Positions 44,705-53,312 are shown, counted from the first letter of the stretch. The stretch is DNA of 64,000 bases from Flavobacterium sufflavum (GCF_004016525.1 NZ_SACJ01000012.1:57899-121898), one strand, 5' to 3'. Notes: generated from the sequence alone by a model not told the origin. Program-made: numbers and translations.

Positions 44705-45175
44705 ATGGTAAACACTGACGATTTTATAAAAAGACTTGAAATTATACTCGATTATTACAGCATCAATGCTTCTGCATTTGCCGATAAAATTGGTGTGCAA
44801 CGCTCTAGTTTATCTCATCTCCTTTCGGGAAGAAATAAACCAAGTCTGGATTTTATCCTCAAAATTCTGGATGTGTATCCTGAAGTAGATTTGTATTGGA
44901 TTTTAAACGGTAAAGGTAATTTTCCTAAAAACAATTCAACAACAACTGAATCAGAACCAACAACCAACTCCACTTCCATTCCTTTATCAATAAATCCAAG
45001 CCCTGCTATTGCTGAAGATTTATTTTCGAAAAGTATTGTTGAAGAAACAAAAACTACTTCACCCAAACATTCAAATGAAATGATTAAAAATTTATTTGAA
45101 GAAGATATTGAAAAAATAGTGTTTTTCTATAAAGACGGCACTTTTAAAACCTTTAATCCAAATCAAAAAAAATAG
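44705..45175 (+). CDS. XRE-family HTH regulator
   Basis: A 156-residue regulator with a Cro/CI-type HTH at residues 5-65 (ASAFADKIGVQRSSLSHLLSGRNKPSLDFILKIL, then VDLYWILNGKG). A Ser/Thr/Pro-rich linker (about 72-125) leads to a short C-terminal part (IEKIVFFYKDGTFKTFNP). Its start codon lies inside a TTTAC-N4-GTAAA palindrome, and five similar sites lie upstream, a clear sign of autoregulation and control of the divergent M14 peptidase. The signal it senses is unknown. Confidence 0.85.
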   Translation: MVNTDDFIKRLEIILDYYSINASAFADKIGVQRSSLSHLLSGRNKPSLDFILKILDVYPEVDLYWILNGKGNFPKNNSTTTESEPTTNSTSIPLSINPSPAIAEDLFSKSIVEETKTTSPKHSNEMIKNLFEEDIEKIVFFYKDGTFKTFNPNQKK

Positions 45176-45210
45176 CCCTAAATGCTTTTTTATTCACATT
45201 TAGGGCTATT
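45165..45210 (-). terminator. Terminator of the lipoprotein gene (overlaps the XRE stop codon)
   Basis: A 14-bp perfect stem (45171-45184 with 45197-45210). The T run follows on the minus strand (A run at 45165-45172), so it ends transcripts from the gene at 45231; in the plus direction no T run follows. Confidence 0.85.
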
Positions 45211-45230
45211 CAAACAAATAAAACCAATTA

Positions 45231-46232
45231 TTATTTTCTTATAACAAAAATTGAGGTTACGCCAGCTTCTGACCTTACAGTCAAAGGTGTAGCGTCAGCA
45301 GATACTGTTGCTTTAGCAAAGCTCAAAACCTTTCCTCCTCCATTTAATCGCTCTGCCACATAAGTCGTATTGGTGACGTAATCATACCCCACATCTACTG
45401 GATTTCCTAATTGCGAATTAGGTCCATAAATTCTAATTTGGTTGCTCATAGCAATCGTTCCCATATTAGCTGTTGAAGCAAAAAGACTCATGAAGTTTTT
45501 AATGAACACCAATCCTCCATCAGAATCAGATGCTGCACTACCTACATCAGTAAGAATCATTAAATCATCCTTGGCTGAATACGTAATTCCGTGAGTACGA
45601 ATAATTCCTTCTATAGTCACTCGTTTAGTAGCTGTTACAGCTCCAGAAGCATTGCCCATAAAATTTTTAAACTGAACAATATCGCCAGTTAAATCTACAA
45701 CCGCATACAAATCGTTTCCTTCCATGTGAATTCCCCATAATTTAAAATTAGTAGTATAGGAATTCAAAAGGGTAAAACCAGTCGATGTTTTTTGGTAAAC
45801 CAATAATTTATTAACCAAGCCATTTGAAGCCAACTGATCCTGTGCCACTACAATTTTATCTCCTGAAACAGCAGTTTCTCTCGCATTTGTAAAATCAAGA
45901 TTGGAACCACTCAATGATAATGTTAACGATGTTGAACCTGAAGAAGCTGCAGTTTTTACCCCTGAATAAGATTCTAGCCTGTTATTGGTTCGTGAAGCTA
46001 CAATAATATTATCAGCACTTGGATCATACGAAATACCTTCTGCATCTAAAGACGAAATTGTAAAAGAAGAAACCATAGCAGATGGTTCTAATAAATTGAT
46101 ATAAGTTACTTTACCAGAAGTATTACTTGAAGTAACCATTGTCAGTTCGGGATTACTCATTGAATTATCATCATTAGAACATGATGTCATTGCCAAAGCT
46201 ATAATAGCACAAGAGATAAATAAATTTTTCAT
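45231..46232 (-). CDS. Lipoprotein with predicted beta-propeller
   Basis: A 333-residue exported lipoprotein; lipobox MTSC with acylated C18, followed by SNDDN, which in Bacteroidota resembles an outer-membrane export signal. The mature protein has repeated blades (GKVTYINLLEP, LDAEGISYDPSADNIIVASR, LWGIHMEGNDLYAVVDLTGDIVQF, THGITYSAKDDLMILTDVG, PVDVGYDYVTNTTYVAERL) typical of a seven-bladed propeller. The role is unknown. It is convergent with the XRE gene, with a shared hairpin. Confidence 0.7.
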   Translation of the reverse strand: MKNLFISCAIIALAMTSCSNDDNSMSNPELTMVTSSNTSGKVTYINLLEPSAMVSSFTISSLDAEGISYDPSADNIIVASRTNNRLESYSGVKTAASSGSTSLTLSLSGSNLDFTNARETAVSGDKIVVAQDQLASNGLVNKLLVYQKTSTGFTLLNSYTTNFKLWGIHMEGNDLYAVVDLTGDIVQFKNFMGNASGAVTATKRVTIEGIIRTHGITYSAKDDLMILTDVGSAASDSDGGLVFIKNFMSLFASTANMGTIAMSNQIRIYGPNSQLGNPVDVGYDYVTNTTYVAERLNGGGKVLSFAKATVSADATPLTVRSEAGVTSIFVIRK

Positions 46233-46377
46233 AACTATAAGTTTTAAATGTTACCCTATTTACGATAAAACAAATCCCTTGGTTTTAGAAAATCAATATT
46301 TTTTTAAAATTATTTTTTGTAAGTATAATTGACAGGTATTTTTAGTTTTAATATCTGGTTTTTCAGAATATAAAAGC

Positions 46378-46385
46378 TATTTTTG
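46378..46385 (+). promoter_or_regulatory. Putative -7 box
   Basis: TATTTTTG, 14 bp before the ATG at 46400, fits TAnnTTTG. Confidence 0.4.
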
Positions 46386-46399
46386 AAAAAAAGCCATTC

Positions 46400-47065
46400 A
46401 TGATTAAACGATTACTTAGCTATTTCTACCCTATAAAAATTTATAGCCAAAAATCGGCTTTGAGCCAATCTATAGAAATTACCTGGGCTAATGGTGATTT
46501 AGTTATGGATTCCCAAAACACTAATTATTCATACGGAAGTTTACAACGCATTTTGAAGCTAGGTTTGAAAAATATTGGCTTCGCCAAAATTAAAAAGATG
46601 GAATCCATTTTAATACTTGGTGTTGCCGGAGGAAGTGTCATCAAAACTTTAATCGATGACATTCATTTTACAGGAAAAATTACAGGAGTTGAAATTGATG
46701 CCGAAATTATAAAAATAGCAAATCAATATTTTAAATTGGATAAAATTCCGCAACTCAACATAGTAATTGATGATGCTTTTGAATTTGTTTTGAAAACCAA
46801 AGAAAATTACGATTTAATTATTGTTGATATTTTTCAGGATACCAAAATGCCTAATTTTTTATTTGAAACTTTTTTTATCGACAGAATTTGCTTTTTATTA
46901 AAAAATAAAGGTTTCATACTTTTTAATACGATGCTTTTAAATAAAAAAGAAAATCTTCGAAATTATAAATTGATCAGCGAATTCAAAAAAGAGAATTTCA
47001 CAATCAAATCAATTCCAAGAGTCGAAAAACACAATGAATTAATTGTTATCGAAAAACTGGTCTAA
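46400..47065 (+). CDS. Spermidine-synthase-like methyltransferase-fold protein
   Basis: A 221-residue protein with the spermidine-synthase/class I methyltransferase fold: SILILGVAGGSVIKTLI near residue 71 is the nucleotide-binding glycine loop, GVEIDAEIIKIANQYF the acidic loop, and YDLIIVDIFQDTKMP the active-site segment. True spermidine synthases usually have a GGGDG loop; here it is GVAGGS, so it may be an SpeE relative with another substrate. It has its own -7 box and is convergent with kdsB (3 bp between stops). Confidence 0.7.
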   Translation: MIKRLLSYFYPIKIYSQKSALSQSIEITWANGDLVMDSQNTNYSYGSLQRILKLGLKNIGFAKIKKMESILILGVAGGSVIKTLIDDIHFTGKITGVEIDAEIIKIANQYFKLDKIPQLNIVIDDAFEFVLKTKENYDLIIVDIFQDTKMPNFLFETFFIDRICFLLKNKGFILFNTMLLNKKENLRNYKLISEFKKENFTIKSIPRVEKHNELIVIEKLV

Positions 47066-47068
47066 GAA

Positions 47069-47794
47069 TTACACAATCTTTCTGGCTTTTTCCAAATCTT
47101 CTTTAGTATCGATACCAATTCCCGCATGAGTAGTTTCGACCATTTTGATTTGTTTGCCAAATTCCAAATAACGCAATTGTTCCAATTTCTCAGAAGCTTC
47201 CAAAGATTTCATTGGTAAATGATAAAAATCCAATAAGGCTTGTTTTCTAAAAGCATACACCCCGATGTGTTTCATATAACGCACACCTACATTTTGCTCT
47301 CTTGGATACGGAATTACCGAACGTGAAAAATACAAGGCAAAATTATTCTGATTCACCACCACTTTCACATTGTTAGGATTATTGATTTCTTCCTCGTCTT
47401 TGATTTCATACATTAACGAAGCCAAATCGACTTTTTTATCCAAATCATTCTTGAAAACTTCAATTACCTCTTTTAAAGGTTCGGCATTGATGAAAGGTTC
47501 GTCTCCCTGAACATTGATAACAATATCCACATCCAGATTTTCTACCGCTTCAGCAATTCGGTCACTCCCCGATTCATGTTCCTTGATACTCATAATGGCT
47601 TTTCCGCCATGAGTAACAATTTCGTCAAAAATTAAATTGGAATCCGTAACTACAAAAACATCATCAAACAACTTTGTGTTTACTGCGGCTTGATACGTTC
47701 TTAAAATGACTGTTTTTCCTCCAAGATCCTGCATTAATTTGGCGTGAAATCTTGTTGAGGCGTAACGGGCGGGAATGACTGCTATTATTTTCAT
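47069..47794 (-). CDS. kdsB: 3-deoxy-manno-octulosonate cytidylyltransferase
   Basis: A 241-residue enzyme that activates Kdo as CMP-Kdo for lipid A core assembly. Nucleotide-binding segment IPARYASTRFHAKLMQDLGG, QGDEPFINAEPL, HIGVYAFRK and TTHAGIGIDTKEDLEKA are characteristic. The ATG at 47794 gives the usual N-terminus MKIIAVIPARY; an upstream in-frame start at 47860 would lie in the promoter tract. It is far from the lpx cluster but in the same pathway. Confidence 0.94.
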   Translation of the reverse strand: MKIIAVIPARYASTRFHAKLMQDLGGKTVILRTYQAAVNTKLFDDVFVVTDSNLIFDEIVTHGGKAIMSIKEHESGSDRIAEAVENLDVDIVINVQGDEPFINAEPLKEVIEVFKNDLDKKVDLASLMYEIKDEEEINNPNNVKVVVNQNNFALYFSRSVIPYPREQNVGVRYMKHIGVYAFRKQALLDFYHLPMKSLEASEKLEQLRYLEFGKQIKMVETTHAGIGIDTKEDLEKARKIV

Positions 47795-47803
47795 GTTATG
47801 ACT

Positions 47804-47861
47804 GTTTGCCACAAAGGCACTAAGGCGCAAAGATATATTTTTTATTTTTTGTTGATTCAAA
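47804..47861 (-). promoter_or_regulatory. kdsB promoter next to a GCCACAAAG word tract
   Basis: On the minus strand TTG (47858-47860), 22-bp spacer, TATCTTTG (47828-47835) followed by C. The -7 box is continuous with three near-repeats (plus strand GCCACAAAG, GCACTAAG, GCGCAAAG at 47811-47832), 8-9 bp period. Confidence 0.6.
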
Positions 47862-47950
47862 AAATAAAAATCGAATCACAAATAAATATATTAATTCTTA
47901 TAATATCCTAAATAAGGTAGATTTACTTCAATAATTTTATTAAGAAAAAT

Positions 47951-48415
47951 TTATTTTTTCCCAATACCATATGTGTTTTTCAACCAAATACCAATTCTCT
48001 TATTTTCAATATTTTTAAAAACATTATCCATACCTCGGACTATTATATATAGACCACCTCCTAATTTTACATAAACTTCTATATCTAAAACTCTTGATTG
48101 ATTATTCATATTTTCAAATAATGAAATTATTGTTAGTAAACCAACAATAATCTCTAAAATACCATAACCCAATCTATAATTTTCTCTATATAAAAATAGG
48201 AGAAATCCAAATAACAAAGAAATTCCGACGAGGCTAATAGTAGAAATATTATTTTTAAGATATTGAAGGTTTTGAACATTTTCAAGAAAAAAACAAAAAG
48301 TACTAAAAAAACCTAAAAAATAAAAAATAGGACGAATCTGATTTATCAATTTGAGTGAATTTTTCACTTGTCTTTCTAATTTTTCAATATTTTTTTTATA
48401 ATCTATATCATCCAT
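47951..48415 (-). CDS. Four-helix membrane protein of unknown function
   Basis: A 154-residue protein; ATG at 48415 (MDDIDYKKNIEKLERQVKNSLKL) is preferred to a start 42 bp upstream that would overlap the dioxygenase gene. A coiled-coil-like N-terminus (4-25) is followed by four hydrophobic segments (about 30-47, 60-77, 82-105 and 115-130). I recognise no family. Base composition is more AT-rich than the neighbours, which may indicate an acquired or fast-evolving gene. Confidence 0.5.
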   Translation of the reverse strand: MDDIDYKKNIEKLERQVKNSLKLINQIRPIFYFLGFFSTFCFFLENVQNLQYLKNNISTISLVGISLLFGFLLFLYRENYRLGYGILEIIVGLLTIISLFENMNNQSRVLDIEVYVKLGGGLYIIVRGMDNVFKNIENKRIGIWLKNTYGIGKK

Positions 48416-48449
48416 TTTTTTATTTTTTTTATTTAAAAACAAAACAACT

Positions 48450-49280
48450 TTACACAATCTTCACCGAAGTCATACTCAAAGAACCTCCTAGTAATTTGTC
48501 ATTAAACAAACTCAGTTCTTCTTGTTTTTCTTTTAGTCCCAAAGTATAAATCAAAGGCAAATAATGTTCCGGTGTAGGAATGGCAAGTTGCAAAGCTTGT
48601 CCATGTTTTTCATAATCAATCAGGGCTTGGAAATTACCGTCTAATAAATAAGAATTCACTTTTTCCCTGGCTTCTATGGCCCAATCAAAACCATAATTGT
48701 CTATGTCCATATTATAAAAATCAACCAAGCGTAAATTGTGTACAATATTTCCACTACCTATAATAAGGATGCCTTTATGTCGCAAAGCACTTAATTTTTG
48801 TGCCAACTCAAAATGGTATTGTGGCGATTTTGAATAATCAATACTCAACTGAATCACCGGAACATTCGCTTCGGGATACAAATGTTTAATTACACTCCAG
48901 GCACCGTGATCCAAACCCCATTCGTGATCGAGTTCTACTTCGGTTGGCAATAATAATTCTTTGGTAGCAATGGCTAAATCGGGATTACCTTGGGCAGGAT
49001 ATTGTACCGCAAACAATTCTTTAGGAAAACCACCAAAGTCGTGAATGGTTCTTGGCATTTCCATCGCGGTGACTTTAGTTCCTTTGGTAAACCAATGTGC
49101 TGAAATACACAAAATGGCATTTGGCTGCGGCAACGTTTTAGCCATATTTCTAAAACCCGCCACAAACTGATTTTCTTCAATCGCATTCATCGGGCTTCCA
49201 TGTCCTAAAAATAACACCGGCATTTTTTCGGTATTCGAAAAAGTGCTTGAAATTTTATGTAGGTCGTTTAGTGTGTTCAT
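48450..49280 (-). CDS. ygiD: YgiD/DODA-type extradiol dioxygenase
   Basis: A 276-residue class III extradiol ring-cleavage enzyme (4,5-DOPA dioxygenase family). Metal-ligand histidines are visible in LGHGSPMNAI, CISAHWFTKG and GLDHGAWSVIKHLYPEANVP; IIGSGNIVHNLR and EHYLPLIYTLG complete the pattern. The physiological substrate is unknown. It is in a minus-strand run with the membrane protein downstream. Confidence 0.87.
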   Translation of the reverse strand: MNTLNDLHKISSTFSNTEKMPVLFLGHGSPMNAIEENQFVAGFRNMAKTLPQPNAILCISAHWFTKGTKVTAMEMPRTIHDFGGFPKELFAVQYPAQGNPDLAIATKELLLPTEVELDHEWGLDHGAWSVIKHLYPEANVPVIQLSIDYSKSPQYHFELAQKLSALRHKGILIIGSGNIVHNLRLVDFYNMDIDNYGFDWAIEAREKVNSYLLDGNFQALIDYEKHGQALQLAIPTPEHYLPLIYTLGLKEKQEELSLFNDKLLGGSLSMTSVKIV

Positions 49281-49344
49281 GACTCCTTAATTATTATAGG
49301 TATTAAATATAAACATCTTTTTCTTCTTAAAATTTATTTTATAA

Positions 49345-49371
49345 AAAAACGGACTTTCCTAGTCCGTTTTT
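49345..49371 (-). terminator. Terminator of qorB
   Basis: A perfect 11-bp stem AAAAACGGACT/AGTCCGTTTTT with a 5-nt loop, 24 bp past the qorB stop; T-rich on both strands and so potentially bidirectional. Confidence 0.85.
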
Positions 49372-49394
49372 AAATTTAAGTTTGTCCTTATATA

Positions 49395-50270
49395 TTATAG
49401 GTATACTTGTTTTAAAAAATCACTTAGACTTGCTGGTTTTCTACCTAATAATTTTTCTAAATCACTCGATTCGGTATGGAACTCTCCTTGTTTTATGGCT
49501 TCCCCAAAACCTACAAACATTCCGATGTATTCTCCGGGAACACCCGCATTTTTCAAAACATCTGAATATACTTCAGCACTTGGACTGGCATAATTCACCG
49601 TTGAATTGGTAATTTCACTCAAGGCATCCGCTACGTTTTTCATCGAATAATTTTCTACATTATTCATGGCGTATTCTTTATTTTCGTGTTCACCAGAAAT
49701 CAATACATTGGCAGCTGCTTCGGCTAAATCATTTCTCGAAACATAAGCGGCCTGACCTTCTCCTGCAGGAAAAAAGATTCCCTGTTCCAGTACTTTTTCT
49801 CCTAAAAACATCGGCAGTACATCCAAATATAAATTATTTCTAAAAATAGTATAATTGATTCCACTTGCTTTGATAGCATTGTCTGTATCAATATGCGATT
49901 GGGCTAAAAATGCAATCGGAGAAGTTTCAGTCTCATTCTTACGTTCAAAACTCGTATATAAAATATGTTTGACTCCAGCTTCTTTTGCCGCTTTAACCGC
50001 ATTCAATTGTTGCTTGCTTCGGTTAACCAAATCAGTTCCTGAAACCAACAACAATTTATCTATCCCCTGAAATGCTGCCAGCAAAGAATCGTAATTATCA
50101 TAATCCCCTATTCTCAGGTTAATTCCTTTTTGCTTTAAGTCAGATGCTTTTGCTTCATCTCTAACCAAAGCCGAAATATCAGCCGCAGCAATTCCTTTAT
50201 TCAATAAAAAATCGATTGTTAATCTTCCGAAATTTCCCGTAGCCCCAGTAACTAAAATTTTTGCACTCAT
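49395..50270 (-). CDS. qorB: NmrA/QorB-type NAD(P)H quinone oxidoreductase
   Basis: A 291-residue atypical SDR. ILVTGATGNFGRLTI is the NADP-binding loop, then ALVRDEAKASDLKQKGINLRIGDYDN, KLLLVSGTDL and a C-terminal GRKPASLSDFLKQVYL, closely parallel to E. coli QorB (YtfG). It probably reduces quinones or azo compounds with NADPH. It is divergent from an HxlR regulator, the same arrangement as qorB-ytfH of E. coli, which supports the assignment. Confidence 0.8.
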   Translation of the reverse strand: MSAKILVTGATGNFGRLTIDFLLNKGIAAADISALVRDEAKASDLKQKGINLRIGDYDNYDSLLAAFQGIDKLLLVSGTDLVNRSKQQLNAVKAAKEAGVKHILYTSFERKNETETSPIAFLAQSHIDTDNAIKASGINYTIFRNNLYLDVLPMFLGEKVLEQGIFFPAGEGQAAYVSRNDLAEAAANVLISGEHENKEYAMNNVENYSMKNVADALSEITNSTVNYASPSAEVYSDVLKNAGVPGEYIGMFVGFGEAIKQGEFHTESSDLEKLLGRKPASLSDFLKQVYL

Positions 50271-50319
50271 TATTTTTAAGATTTTATGATTAATTATTAT
50301 TCAAAGTTAACTACATTTG

Positions 50320-50370
50320 CTATACAAAATATACTAAAGTACTAAAATATATCGATATACTTTTGTATAG
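50320..50370. promoter_or_regulatory. Candidate HxlR operator between qorB and its regulator
   Basis: Arms CTATACAAAA (50320-50329) and TTTTGTATAG (50361-50370) form a perfect inverted repeat; inside lie AGTACT (50338-50343) and the 12-bp palindrome TATATCGATATA (50348-50359). The -7 box TACTTTTG of the regulator (50358-50365) overlaps the right arm. Confidence 0.6.
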
Positions 50371-50391
50371 TGACAACAAAATCAACAGATT

Positions 50392-50754
50392 ATGAAAAGC
50401 ACAATCAGTTTCAAAGAAGCCAAAGCATGCCCGATTCAGTTTGTATTAGCCGTTAATGATACTTTAAATGTAATTAGTGGTAAATGGAAGTTACCTATTA
50501 TAGGTTCGTTATTATTTGAGAAAAGACGTTTTACAGATATTCAACGAAATATCCCGAAAATCACTCCCCGGATGTTATCCAAAGAATTGAAAGATTTAGA
50601 AATAAATGGAATGGTCAAACGTACCGTTTATGACACCACTCCAATTATGGTTGAATACGAGTTGACCGAATCAGGAAAATTATTGAGTGATGTATTGGAC
50701 AAAATGCTGGAATGGGGTTTGCAACATAGAGAAGCAACGATTGCTAAAAATTAA
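50392..50754 (+). CDS. HxlR-family transcriptional regulator
   Basis: A 120-residue winged-helix regulator. The HxlR signature KACPIQFVLAVNDTLNVISGKWKLPIIGSLL holds a conserved Cys (C13), the position used by YodB/QorR-type regulators to sense quinones or diamide; TDIQRNIPKITPRMLSKELKDLE is the recognition region. Divergent qorB is the likely target. Its stop codon overlaps that of the convergent helicase gene by 4 bp. Confidence 0.88.
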   Translation: MKSTISFKEAKACPIQFVLAVNDTLNVISGKWKLPIIGSLLFEKRRFTDIQRNIPKITPRMLSKELKDLEINGMVKRTVYDTTPIMVEYELTESGKLLSDVLDKMLEWGLQHREATIAKN

Positions 50755-52172
50755 TCGACAAAACTTTCGTCTTTAAATCCTATCAGATATAATTTATTTT
50801 TGGCACGGGTCATGGCGGTGTACAACCAGCGGATGTAATCCCGGTCAATTCCGTTAGGCAAATAAGGTTGTTCAATAAAAACCGTGTTCCACTGCCCACC
50901 TTGCGATTTGTGACAAGTGATGGCATAAGAAAATTTTACCTGAAGTCCGTTGAAATATTCGTTGGCTTTTACTTTTTGGAATTGCTTGAATTTGGTTTCA
51001 CCTTCGTAATCTTTTAAGACTTCCTGATACAATCGGTTTGATTCTTCGTAGGTCAATGATGGCGATTCACTTTTTATCGTATCCAACAACAAAACAGTTT
51101 CAAACGGAATCTGATTGGGATAATCAACCATTCGAATTTTTACTTTGGCAAACTTAAATCCGTACAATTCGACAATTTTAAAAATCTCTAAAATTTCGAT
51201 AATATCACCATTGGCAATAAAACCGGCTTCATCAGATTCTTTCAACCAAAAATAGTTGTTCTTAACCACCATCAAAAAATCTCCCGTAGACAATTCACTT
51301 TCTTTATCCAATATTTTAGATCTGATTTGCTCATTATATTGATTCGCCCTTTTATTCGAACGAACAATAAAGGCGGTATCTTCGATACTATAATTACTGT
51401 AAGCCGAATTGATTGCATCTTGAATATCATATCCATCTACCAAACGAACAATATCTTTGAATTTTCGAACATTAAACTGAAAATCGGTAATGAAGGAATC
51501 TTTCAATAATTCCCGAAGTTCAGTAGCATTATGCAAAATTCCGGAACTTTCTTCCTGACGCATGACTTCGTCGAGTTCAATATAATCTACTTCCTTATTA
51601 TAGTTCATACTTAATGTACGAATGTCTAATGCGGGACTGATATCTAAATTTACAGGAGGCAACTGGGCGGTATCTCCCAAAAGAATCATCTTACAATTGG
51701 TTCCTGAATACACATACGAAATCAAATCGTCAAGCAAGGAACCATTGGCATACATCTTTGAATCGGAATCCACATCTGAAATCATCGAAGCTTCATCGAC
51801 TATAAAAACAGTATTTTTATGTTTATTCTGTTGCAATGTAAAAGACAGGCCACCACCCGAATTTTTCTTAGGAAAATAAATTTTCTTATGAATGGTAAAA
51901 GCAGGTTTGTTCGAATAATTAGCAATTACTTTAGCTGCACGACCTGTTGGAGCCAACAAAACATATTTTTTATTAATCTCTAAAAGGTTATTTACAATTG
52001 TTGAAATGACTGTAGTTTTCCCGGTTCCAGCATATCCTTTCAAAACAAAAATGCTGTCATTAGTTGTTTCTGTCAAAAAGATGGCAATCTTCTGAAAAAA
52101 AATATCCTGATTGTAAGTGGGAGAAAACGGGAATTTCTTTTTTAAAAGACTGTAAAACTGGGAGGAAATCAT
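50751..52172 (-). CDS. RecD-like SF1 DNA helicase
   Basis: A 473-residue SF1B-type helicase, a stand-alone RecD/Dda-like enzyme. Walker A GYAGTGKTTVIS near residue 47, Walker B IVDEASMIS, LLGDTAQLPPV, and C-terminal motifs SYAITCHKSQGGQWNTVF and RWLYTAMTRAKNKLYLIG are present. It lacks RecBCD partners nearby and the long N-terminus of RecD2. It probably acts in replication or repair. Its start is preceded by 333 bp of non-coding, repeat-like sequence. Confidence 0.88.
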   Translation of the reverse strand: MISSQFYSLLKKKFPFSPTYNQDIFFQKIAIFLTETTNDSIFVLKGYAGTGKTTVISTIVNNLLEINKKYVLLAPTGRAAKVIANYSNKPAFTIHKKIYFPKKNSGGGLSFTLQQNKHKNTVFIVDEASMISDVDSDSKMYANGSLLDDLISYVYSGTNCKMILLGDTAQLPPVNLDISPALDIRTLSMNYNKEVDYIELDEVMRQEESSGILHNATELRELLKDSFITDFQFNVRKFKDIVRLVDGYDIQDAINSAYSNYSIEDTAFIVRSNKRANQYNEQIRSKILDKESELSTGDFLMVVKNNYFWLKESDEAGFIANGDIIEILEIFKIVELYGFKFAKVKIRMVDYPNQIPFETVLLLDTIKSESPSLTYEESNRLYQEVLKDYEGETKFKQFQKVKANEYFNGLQVKFSYAITCHKSQGGQWNTVFIEQPYLPNGIDRDYIRWLYTAMTRAKNKLYLIGFKDESFVD

Positions 52173-52505
52173 GTATTGTATTTTAACTTCAAAGATAGTT
52201 TTTTAGCACGCAGATTTAGCAGATTTTTACAGATAAATGTTTCTAAACTGAAAATACTTTTTAAACCATATAAGTCATTTAAGTTTTTTGAAATATTACA
52301 AAAAGAAAAGCTAAAAGCATAAAGTAAATATAAGTTTTTCTAATTTGTGTAATTTGTGGTTATAAAAAACTTAGCGAATCTTTGCGATTCCTTCGAGACT
52401 CTTTGTGGTAAAATTTTCGGCAACTACATTATATTGAAATTGATTTTTGACATTGTTATTGCTATTTAAATTTGTAAGTTTGCCATTCAGAAAAAATCTT
52501 CATTA
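52173..52505. repeat. 333-bp intergenic region with quasi-periodic GCAGATTTA and TTTGTG word tracts
   Basis: It contains GCAGATTTA, GCAGATTTTTA, CAGATAAA (52212-52235 region), TTTGTGTAA, TTTGTGG (about 52344-52360), and CTTAGCGAAT, CTTTGCGATTC, CTTCGAGACT, CTTTGTGG (about 52369-52407), each with 9-11 bp period. No gene is seen. Its right end holds the promoter of the DUF3822 gene. Confidence 0.55.
52453..52482 (+). promoter_or_regulatory. Promoter of the DUF3822-rsmD pair
   Basis: TTG (52453-52455), 19-bp spacer, TAAGTTTG (52475-52482) followed by C fits the Bacteroidota consensus; the ATG is at 52506. Confidence 0.65.
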
Positions 52506-53312
52506 ATGGACATTACCGAAAAGAAATATAAAAAACTCTCCATTCAGGTTTCCTTGACCGGACTTTCTTTTTGCTGTTTTGACACTCTTAACAATACCGT
52601 TTCTTCATTCAAGGAAATCCATTTTGACCATTTTGACAAAAATTTAAAAATAGAAGATTTGTTTGCGAATGCTTTTGCAGAACATCCTGAACTGAATGAA
52701 CAATATGATGACGTTATTGTCATTCACAACAACAATCTATCAACTTTTGTTCCGGCTCCACTTTTTGACGAAAATTATCTGGGAAGCTATTTGCAATACA
52801 ATACTAAAGTTTTTGAAACTGATTTTTTTGCTTTCGACGAAATCAGCAATTACGAAATCAATGCCGTTTATATTCCGTATGTGAATATGAATAATTTCTT
52901 CATAGACAAATTTGGTTCTTTCGAATACAAACATGCTAACAGTATTTTGGTCACTAAATTATTAGATGCTTCTAAAAATGTTGACACTAAAAAAATGATG
53001 GTTCATTTTAGTTCCACTCATTTTGAAATTGTAGTGATTCAAAATCAAAAGTTGTTACTTTTTAATTCTTTTGAATACCAAACTCCCGAAGATTTTATTT
53101 ATTACATTTTGTTCACTGCCGAACAACTGAATCTAAATCCAGAAAATTTTCCTTTGGAATTAATTGGGAACATTACTACCGAAAGTCCTTTTTTTAAAAT
53201 GGCTTACAAATACATCCGTAATGTTTCACTACTTGATGTGGAAGATTTACGATGGAACAATTATTTTTCTGAGGCCGAAAACAGAAATCATTTTATACTT
53301 TTCAACTCATGA
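52506..53312 (+). CDS. DUF3822-family protein
   Basis: A 268-residue Bacteroidota-specific protein with an actin-like-ATPase-type fold suggested by SIQVSLTGLSFCCFDTLNN and MVHFSSTHFEIVVIQNQKLLLFNSFEYQTPEDFIYYILFTAEQL. No catalytic residues are evident. It overlaps rsmD by 4 bp, an arrangement common in the phylum, which suggests a joint role near ribosome maturation; that link is inference. Confidence 0.75.
   Translation: MDITEKKYKKLSIQVSLTGLSFCCFDTLNNTVSSFKEIHFDHFDKNLKIEDLFANAFAEHPELNEQYDDVIVIHNNNLSTFVPAPLFDENYLGSYLQYNTKVFETDFFAFDEISNYEINAVYIPYVNMNNFFIDKFGSFEYKHANSILVTKLLDASKNVDTKKMMVHFSSTHFEIVVIQNQKLLLFNSFEYQTPEDFIYYILFTAEQLNLNPENFPLELIGNITTESPFFKMAYKYIRNVSLLDVEDLRWNNYFSEAENRNHFILFNS

Noticed and set aside
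44391..44712. Possible CRISPR-like array
   Set aside because: The repeats are short palindromes with irregular spacing and no spacers or cas genes; they fit operators better.
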